This document shows, piece after piece, positions 6,296 through 10,701 of a DNA stretch of 10,701 nt. Position numbers and translations under genes: made by a program. Position 1 is the stretch's first letter; the number at the start of each line of letters is the position of its first letter. The DNA lies in contig CAMAHO010000060.1 of NCBI GenBank assembly GCA_945834545.1, positions 1 through 10,701 on the forward strand, in the 5' to 3' direction. Source of the DNA: an uncultured Lachnospiraceae bacterium (lineage in GTDB: Bacteria; Bacillota; Clostridia; Lachnospirales; Lachnospiraceae). The notes under the pieces were generated by a model. That model was not told where the DNA came from. It worked only from the letters and a program-made list of their open reading frames with translations, and did not search any database.

Positions 6296-6708
6296 GGTGG
6301 TCCTGGGGGGTTGGGGCGGTCCTGGGGGTGGTCCTGGGGACGCTAATTTCTGGCTCTTTTATTGTCCCCGATGGTCCTTTCTTTGGATGTTGAGACGGGT
6401 AGCCGGAACCCCATGGATATCTCTCAATCACGCTGCAAATGCTTGTTTTTCTAAATACTTTGGTATACACTGTGATACCGAACGAGACCGTCGCCAATTC
6501 GCCGTCCTGGCTCAGTGGCGACTGCGTTCGACATCGTGTCGAACGCTCTCTGTGAATAGGCAAAGTATTAAGAAAAACTACGCATTCTCCGCTAATCGAT
6601 TGAGAGATATCCATGGGGTTCCGGCTACCCATATCATAGTAAGGTGGGCCACCGGGGACAATAAAAGAGCCGGAAATTTACGTCCCCAGGACCACCCCCA
6701 GGATCACC
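6296..6708. mobile_element. Complete foldback (MITE-like) element, copy C
   Basis: A gene-free imperfect palindrome of about 410 bp centred near 6512. The outer arms 6319-6376 and 6647-6704 are near-complementary over about 58 bases and carry the GGGGAC/GTCCCC hairpin ends. Inner arms 6397-6429 and 6598-6630 are a perfect 33-base inverted repeat. A weaker pair is GTTTTTCTAAATACTTT near 6445-6461 with its partner at 6562-6578. The core 6482-6529 is identical to bases 1-48 of the window in inverse orientation. Both ends carry extra copies of a 13-base unit, GGTGGTCCTGGGG: left at 6296-6308, a degenerate one near 6309-6327 and one at 6327-6339; right at 6696-6708 (one change) and just inside it. 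No transposase or credible ORF is inside. It abuts the ECF promoter on one side and runs into the M56 coding end on the other. No target-site duplication could be assigned by eye. Confidence 0.8.
6490..6546. repeat. Structured core of the foldback element: two adjacent hairpins
   Basis: GTCGCCA (6490-6496) pairs with TGGCGAC (6516-6522), and directly beside it GCGTTCGACA (6524-6533) pairs perfectly with TGTCGAACGC (6537-6546) around a TCG loop. The first hairpin lies in the 48-base block that is unchanged between copies A and C, while the flanks differ, so the core may be under constraint or recently exchanged. Confidence 0.6.
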
Positions 6709-8108
6709 TCATACACAGTAACAATTGCCCCATCCTTTATATCATAAAAAAATATCTGTCCGGAAAGGTCGTCGCATGCCCCCAGATATTCCAAAAACAC
6801 GAAATAATCCGTAGTAGATACGCGTCCGTCTTCCAGCTGCTTGACTCTTTCGTCCTGCTTAAAGGTTTGACCCCGATCGATAAACACAAACTCACACTCA
6901 CTGGCAAAGGGATAATCCACACTCTCACTTATCGAATCGACAGCCACAATGGCGCAACCATCGAAAAAATAGTCATCTGGAATCTGAAGTCTTTCTCTTA
7001 GTTCGGTATCCTTCTCGCTTACAAATAAATTTCGTGCTATCCCTATATACCCGGCAGTAGACACTTTTGTGATTGTTCCACACAGCCAGTCTCTCTGATC
7101 CCCCCACCGAAAAGAGCTACTAAGGTCTATATTCCGATCTTGCAAAGTATATTGTTTTACCGGCTTTTTATCCTCTTTCGGATTGGTCATAAAGCATACG
7201 AATACGATACATCCCAAAAGTATAGCGGAAAGTGTAATCCAAAATGTAGGTTTTTTATATCGAATAACAGCCTTTACCCTGGTTTTGATTCCCACTTCCC
7301 CAAAGGCAACAGGGCAGGCTGTTATCATTCTTCGCTTCCTCTTACAATCTAAAAGAGTTTGGCAGTAATTCACCTTCCACTCTTTGTCTCTGTCTTTTGT
7401 AACCTTCTCGTCACAGGCAAGCTCAATATCCTTGCACAATAAAATGTAGGCTAGCCAGCAGAGAGGTTGAAACCAATAAATGGCTAAAATCAAATATCCT
7501 AAGGGCTTCCATAAATGGTCGAACCTTTTTACATGTGTCCTTTCGTGCTCCAGCACGCACTCATAGGCTAAATCCTCCATACCGGAGGGAAGATAGATTC
7601 TGGGTCTACAAATCCCCAGGATAAAAGGACCGTTTACTTCATCACAGACAAAAATGTTCTTTGCAGTCTCTCTGGCTGCCCTCACCTGTCTTTTTAGCAT
7701 TAGGGAGGAAAAAATTGCATACAGGACAAGTATCGCCACACCCGCAAGCCAAAGGGTAGAAGCAACCGACACAAAAGCCATCCAGGAGTTGCCAGCATCT
7801 CCCGGTGTGGAGGCAACGCCGCCCACCAAGGAAAGAAGCTCCTTATTTACATCCAATCTCTCCGCACTCATTTGTGAGATAGAGGAATCGACCATATTGC
7901 CTGATATGGGTCTTTCCTTTGGCATCAGGCTAAATACACTTGTTAAGCTGATTGGAAGCACCAGCCGAATGGCCACGAAGGCCCATAACACACAGGAAAA
8001 CCATTTGGGAGCCCTCTTAATCAAGAGTCTTGCAAGACAAACCACAACAATCAGTATCCCTGATATGAGAGCAGTATTTAGAACCTCGAGAAATATCTGA
8101 TTTACCAT
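6678..8108 (-). CDS. M56-family (BlaR1/MecR1-type) membrane metallopeptidase, signal transducer
   Basis: A 476-residue membrane sensor-protease. Predicted membrane segments lie at about 10-30, 36-60, 108-135, 203-224 and 288-306. The zinc motif HERTH is at 188-192 with ELACDE at 229-234, as in BlaR1-type M56 peptidases, inside the conserved FILGICRPRIYLPSG and CVLEHERTHVKRFDH context. The region after about 310 is extracytoplasmic and is not a recognisable penicillin-binding-protein sensor domain, so this is not a classical beta-lactam receptor. It is expected to cleave or inactivate the repressor encoded 13 bases upstream. AAGGGAG precedes the ATG at good distance. The last nine residues (VILGVVLGT, 468-476) and the stop codon are read from the end of the foldback element, so the native tail has probably been replaced. 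The signal sensed is unknown. Confidence 0.92.
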   Translation of the reverse strand: MVNQIFLEVLNTALISGILIVVVCLARLLIKRAPKWFSCVLWAFVAIRLVLPISLTSVFSLMPKERPISGNMVDSSISQMSAERLDVNKELLSLVGGVASTPGDAGNSWMAFVSVASTLWLAGVAILVLYAIFSSLMLKRQVRAARETAKNIFVCDEVNGPFILGICRPRIYLPSGMEDLAYECVLEHERTHVKRFDHLWKPLGYLILAIYWFQPLCWLAYILLCKDIELACDEKVTKDRDKEWKVNYCQTLLDCKRKRRMITACPVAFGEVGIKTRVKAVIRYKKPTFWITLSAILLGCIVFVCFMTNPKEDKKPVKQYTLQDRNIDLSSSFRWGDQRDWLCGTITKVSTAGYIGIARNLFVSEKDTELRERLQIPDDYFFDGCAIVAVDSISESVDYPFASECEFVFIDRGQTFKQDERVKQLEDGRVSTTDYFVFLEYLGACDDLSGQIFFYDIKDGAIVTVYEVILGVVLGT

Positions 8109-8121
8109 ACTATGCTCCCTT

Positions 8122-8484
8122 CTAATTTCTGTATTGATCTATCATTTTTTGGATCTCGTCAACATCCTTTTGGGACAGCTTTCTACCGGAAGCAAAGGCC
8201 GCCAGAAATGACGGAAGAGATCCTTTAAAATTCTCCTCCACAAACTGCCTGCTTTTAGCCCCGTCAAAGGCTTCCTTGGAAACCAGAGCTGAAACCACAC
8301 CCTCGGCATTTTGAAATAAGCCCTTCTCGCAAAGCTTACGAAGGACAGTATAGGTAGTAGATTTTTTCCACCCAAATTTACCTTCCGCCTCTTTCACCAG
8401 CTCGCCTGACCCGATTGGCTCCTTTTCCCAAATAAGCTGCGCAAACTGCTCCTGTATCTCTCCTAGTTCAACCTTCATATCCAT
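8122..8484 (-). CDS. BlaI/MecI/CopY-family transcriptional repressor
   Basis: A 120-residue winged-helix repressor. The N-terminal DNA-binding domain (about 5-75) shows the family pattern: QFAQLIWEKEPIGSGELVKEA, then WKKSTTYTVLRKLCEKGL as recognition helix and following helix, and VVSALVSKEAF as wing. The C-terminal part (about 76-120) is the helical dimerisation region where family members are cut by their M56 partner. A GAGGT ribosome site lies six bases before the ATG at 8484; a second ATG two codons in is possible. It is the first gene of a two-gene operon with the M56 protease and almost certainly represses its own promoter through the inverted operator at 8503-8559. No beta-lactamase or PBP gene is in the window, so its target genes beyond itself are unknown. 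Confidence 0.93.
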   Translation of the reverse strand: MDMKVELGEIQEQFAQLIWEKEPIGSGELVKEAEGKFGWKKSTTYTVLRKLCEKGLFQNAEGVVSALVSKEAFDGAKSRQFVEENFKGSLPSFLAAFASGRKLSQKDVDEIQKMIDQYRN

Positions 8485-8502
8485 GCTTTACCTCATCAAA
8501 AT

Positions 8503-8559
8503 AAAATAGTCTATTTAGAGTAAACCTCTTTTGGAAGTTTACTCTAAATAGACCATTTT
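8503..8559. promoter_or_regulatory. Double operator for the BlaI-type repressor (large inverted repeat)
   Basis: GTCTATTTAGAGTAAAC (8509-8525) and its exact reverse complement (8537-8553) are separated by 11 bases. With flanking A/T bases the match extends to 22 of 23 per arm. Each 17-base arm is itself an imperfect dyad (about 10 of 17 positions), as expected for a site bound by one repressor dimer. The distal arm lies between the -35 and -10; the other lies just past the predicted transcription start. This fits two dimers blocking polymerase. Confidence 0.75.
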
Positions 8560-8564
8560 GTCAA
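8536..8564 (-). promoter_or_regulatory. Promoter of the blaI-type/M56 operon
   Basis: On the minus strand a consensus TTGACA (8564-8559) is followed after exactly 17 bases by TAAACT (8541-8536), a four-of-six match to TATAAT. The predicted start lies near 8530, about 45 bases before the repressor ATG. One operator arm fills the spacer. Confidence 0.75.
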
Positions 8565-8584
8565 GCGCATAACAAGCAACATTA

Positions 8585-8609
8585 GGGACAGGGTTGTTTG
8601 CTGTGTCTC
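8585..8609. repeat. Small GGGAC-type hairpin left of the solute-binding-protein remnant
   Basis: GGGACA (8585-8590) can pair with TGTCTC (8604-8609) with one G-U pair. It resembles the GGGAC/GTCCC repeats common near REP-type elements in Firmicutes. It lies 11 bases behind the remnant's stop codon. Bases 8565-8584 show nothing else. Confidence 0.35.
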
Positions 8610-8620
8610 AAATGCTTCAT

Positions 8621-8964
8621 CTACTCCGCCAAGGAAATGCTTACTATAGACTGCACATTGGAAACTACCGTATCTACGTCCTTGTCCCCCTGAAAATATC
8701 CACTGGCCTCTTTCAGAACAATGCCCAAAATCTCGTAACCAGCTCCGATTGTACCACACAAGCCTCCATTAGCTCGTGAAATTCCTGGTAATAGGTTGTG
8801 CCATCCGGCTTTGTGGCAACCCGTTCCCAGCCCGACTGCCCGGGAACATGCACAAAGGAATATTCTGACCAGCCCACAGTTTCCCTCACACAATCCTGCA
8901 TATCTTCTTTCGCATACCTTGTATTTCCTCCCTCAACAACATCCGGGACAGAGATGGGCATCAA
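8621..8964 (-). pseudogene. Frameshifted remnant of the C-terminus of an extracellular solute-binding protein
   Basis: Two overlapping minus-strand frames together read like the end of a large clostridial solute-binding protein. The first (from 8964/8961) gives GWSEYSFVHVPGQSGWERVATKPDG...YYQEFHELMEACVV. After a one-base shift near 8745-8758, the other frame gives GAGYEILGIVLKEASGYFQGDKDVDTVVSNVQSIVSISLAE and stops at 8621. The second part matches the usual ending pattern (long helix, EEA-YF-G-K, then IQ-RV-IY--E), but the usual Arg and Tyr are Ile and Ser here, suggesting decay. Only about 110 residues remain and no signal peptide or binding domain is present. It follows directly after another gene of the same general type, so it may be what is left of a tandem paralogue. 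The family assignment is by pattern only. Confidence 0.55.
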
Positions 8965-8977
8965 AAAACTCCGTCCC
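8945..8977. repeat. GGGAC/GTCCC hairpin at the junction of the intact gene and the remnant
   Basis: GGGAC (8945-8949) pairs with GTCCC (8973-8977) around an A-rich loop. It begins at the stop codon of the upstream gene and covers the apparent start of the remnant, so the junction between the two coding regions is itself repeat sequence. Confidence 0.45.
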
Positions 8978-10701
8978 TATTGTTCACTGAAAAACAAATC
9001 TACCCGATTTTTTAGATGCTCCAGTGCCATATCTCGTGGAAGCTCCCCTTCTATATAACCATAGACCTCCTCCCAAATGATGTCAAGGAGCTCATTCGGA
9101 AGGTTTGGTTTATACTTTGCAGTGCGATAAAGCTCCTTAAATCTTATTTCTGCCTCATCCAACTGTCTTTGTAAAAGCTCAAATTGCTCCTTTGTGAGCA
9201 TGGCCTTCTCGTTCTCCAGAATCTGTTTTCTGGTTCGTGTAGTCTGGTCTTCCAGAGAATCCTCTCTGACAGAGAGAAAGAAATTGACAGAGGATTTGTC
9301 TGCTGCCAGTTGACCTTCATAAGATAAAAACTCTCTTAAAAATAAGTAGGCTGCTTTCTTTTCCTCTCTTTCAGCACTTCCTCGAATCGTAATGGGATAC
9401 CCAAAGCTCATATAATGCGCTGCTCCATCTTTTGAAGGATACCCTGAATAGCTGATCTTTTCCCCTAACTCCTGAAGGCTGTCTACAACTTGAGTAAGAT
9501 CTGTAATACTTTTTACCCGAAAGGGAATTTGATTCTCCTCCACAACAGACAACAGGCTTTGCCTATCCTCGTACTTACAATAGGTATCTATCATGTCGAA
9601 GATTTGAACCATATGCTCATAATCCATGCTTTGCCCATTAGGACCATCCTGTAACCAATAGCTGTCCTCCAAGCCGTGGGTAAAAAAGGCAGAAAACAAT
9701 ATCATACCGGGAGGGTTTCCCTCCGGTTCAAAGATGGCTTGACAATCCTCTTTTTGCTGTATAAAGCTTATAAAATCCTCATACTTCCATTCCGGTTGTG
9801 GACTCAATTCTTGAACGGAAAGTAAGGTCTCAATGGAAAAATCAGTGACCACGCCAAAGTATTCTCCATTCACCTTGCAAGCCTCCAGAACAGGGGCAAG
9901 CAACTCCTCCAGCTTTGTCAGCTTCATAAAATCATCCAAAGGCTCCCAATACTCTGTTTTTCCCTCAAATCCGGTTAGGAGCGTGTCAATCAGAACCGGA
10001 CCCTCCCCTGCAATGAGCTGTGTGTTTAGCTTTGTCTCCCCTAAATCGGTTACCAATGTCACCTTACAGGTAGGATACTTTCCATTGAAATAATCCACAA
10101 ATTTCTTATATTTGTCCAGCTGATGAGGCATAATTGCAAAGGTTATTTCGGTGACAGTTTCCTCTGTGGTAGTGGGAATCAGCTGTCGATAAGAAAGCTC
10201 ATCATTTTTTCTGCAAAGCAGAGAGACGCCTTCTGTGCTATGCGGAAACAGCTTCACATCAGTCACTGTAACAGCATGATTTCGCCATAGATACAAGGGC
10301 TTTTTGTTTTCCCATTTCAGGTCACAGGCATAGACGCCGGTTCCGTCTGCATAGAGAATCCTGTCATTCTGCCAAAGAATACAATCCATAATGCCTCCCT
10401 TACCGGAGGAAAGCAAATCCAAGCTGCCGGTATTTTGGTCAAACCATAGGATATCAAAGCCAAGCTCCGTCTTATTACTATCCGTATCCTCATATCCAAA
10501 CTGACAACGAAGTCCCACTCTTCCATCAAAAAAAGGACATAAGCCGGTATACAGATAGGGTTCCTCATGTTCCGTCTCCGGTGACACAAAGCTTTGGAAG
10601 AGCCGAAGGGAGTTTTTGCCAAAGCTAGGCGGCCACAAATAGGCGCAATACTCCCCTTCCGGAGATTCCTGGTTTAGCTCATAGGAAAATGCCGCACTAT
10701 A
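8977..10701 (-). CDS. Extracellular solute-binding protein (ABC sugar-type), N-terminus beyond the right edge
   Basis: The frame is open from the right window edge to the TAG at 8977, giving 574 visible residues; the true start and any lipoprotein signal lie outside. An internal TTG at 10638 has no reason to be the start, since coding continues upstream of it. From about visible residue 185 (ITFAIMPHQLDKYKKFVDYFNGKYP) the protein looks like a family-1 extracellular solute-binding domain: a central ligand-binding region, then YMSFGYPITIRGSAEREEKKAAYLFLREFLSYEGQ and a C-terminal helical end (ELYRTAKYKPNLPNELLDIIWEEVYGYIEGELPRDMALEHLKNRVDLFFSEQ). The first 180 visible residues contain short repeated beta-rich blocks (DILWFDQNTGSLDLL, DCILWQNDRILYADGTGVYACDL) that resemble a beta-propeller fused ahead of the binding domain. 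It would act outside the membrane in capturing a carbohydrate or similar ligand. No permease or ATPase gene is in view, so transport is uncertain. Confidence 0.8.
   Translation of the reverse strand, partial: YSAAFSYELNQESPEGEYCAYLWPPSFGKNSLRLFQSFVSPETEHEEPYLYTGLCPFFDGRVGLRCQFGYEDTDSNKTELGFDILWFDQNTGSLDLLSSGKGGIMDCILWQNDRILYADGTGVYACDLKWENKKPLYLWRNHAVTVTDVKLFPHSTEGVSLLCRKNDELSYRQLIPTTTEETVTEITFAIMPHQLDKYKKFVDYFNGKYPTCKVTLVTDLGETKLNTQLIAGEGPVLIDTLLTGFEGKTEYWEPLDDFMKLTKLEELLAPVLEACKVNGEYFGVVTDFSIETLLSVQELSPQPEWKYEDFISFIQQKEDCQAIFEPEGNPPGMILFSAFFTHGLEDSYWLQDGPNGQSMDYEHMVQIFDMIDTYCKYEDRQSLLSVVEENQIPFRVKSITDLTQVVDSLQELGEKISYSGYPSKDGAAHYMSFGYPITIRGSAEREEKKAAYLFLREFLSYEGQLAADKSSVNFFLSVREDSLEDQTTRTRKQILENEKAMLTKEQFELLQRQLDEAEIRFKELYRTAKYKPNLPNELLDIIWEEVYGYIEGELPRDMALEHLKNRVDLFFSEQ

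Noticed and set aside
6296..6339. CRISPR array or direct-repeat array at the G-rich units
   Set aside because: Units are only about 13 bases, adjacent without spacers, degenerate, and part of the element terminus.
6225..6632. N-terminal extension of the sigma-factor reading frame to an ATG-like start at 6632
   Set aside because: This part translates the foldback element, has no ribosome site, would pass through the ECF promoter, and gives a protein far longer than the family.
6297..7001. Plus-strand open frame of 234 codons across the element and the M56 3' end
   Set aside because: It is composed of repeat sequence and the antisense of the M56 gene, with a Gly/Pro/Trp-rich start from the G-rich tandem unit and no ribosome site.
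8503..8559. The large inverted repeat as an intrinsic terminator of the upstream genes
   Set aside because: The stem is A/T-rich, it overlaps a consensus promoter in the same direction, and its arms have internal dyads as expected of BlaI operators.
8621..8893. Small Cys-rich lipoprotein or peptide from the frame starting at 8893
   Set aside because: The first half of this frame is the wrong frame of the solute-binding-protein remnant; only its second half looks like real protein.

Overview
The window looks like chromosomal DNA from a Gram-positive, low-to-mid G+C Clostridia, most likely a Lachnospiraceae-type gut bacterium. The grounds are the family mix (an RsiV-type anti-sigma factor, a MBOAT plus SGNH pair, a BlaI/M56 pair, a large solute-binding protein with an unusual N-terminal part), the strong AGGAGG-type ribosome sites and codon usage. 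This is judged by eye, not by database search. Every convincing gene lies on the minus strand, so transcription runs from high to low coordinates.

From right to left in transcription order: (1) a solute-binding-protein-like gene runs off the right edge (8977 to the end). It is followed by a frameshifted remnant of the C-terminus of a second such protein (8621-8964), bracketed by two small GGGAC/GTCCC hairpins. (2) A BlaI/MecI-type repressor gene and an M56 BlaR1-type sensor-protease gene (8484 to 6678) stand behind a clear TTGACA-N17-TAAACT promoter. A large inverted operator overlaps that promoter. (3) A foldback element of about 410 bp (6296-6708) follows; it supplies the last nine codons and the stop of the M56 gene. 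(4) A four-gene operon (6224 to 2401) begins at an ECF-type promoter, TGAAAC-N17-CGTCTA. It encodes a SigV-like ECF sigma factor (TTG start), an RsiV-like anti-sigma factor with a DUF3298-type domain, a MBOAT O-acyltransferase and a membrane-anchored SGNH acyl esterase/transferase. (5) A solo end of the same foldback family (2305-2358) separates this operon from a dCache chemoreceptor gene (2199 to 211). (6) A further foldback copy begins three bases after the chemoreceptor stop and runs off the left edge.

The most interesting unit is the sigma/anti-sigma/MBOAT/SGNH operon. In Bacillus subtilis, sigV-rsiV sits with oatA, whose product carries an acyltransferase and an SGNH domain and O-acetylates peptidoglycan in response to lysozyme. 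Here the two activities would be split into two proteins of PatA/PatB-like layout. The inference is a self-amplifying, envelope-damage-responsive O-acetylation module.

The second notable theme is the foldback/REP-like repeat family. Its copies sit just upstream of two promoters and just behind the ends of three genes, and one is fused into a coding sequence.
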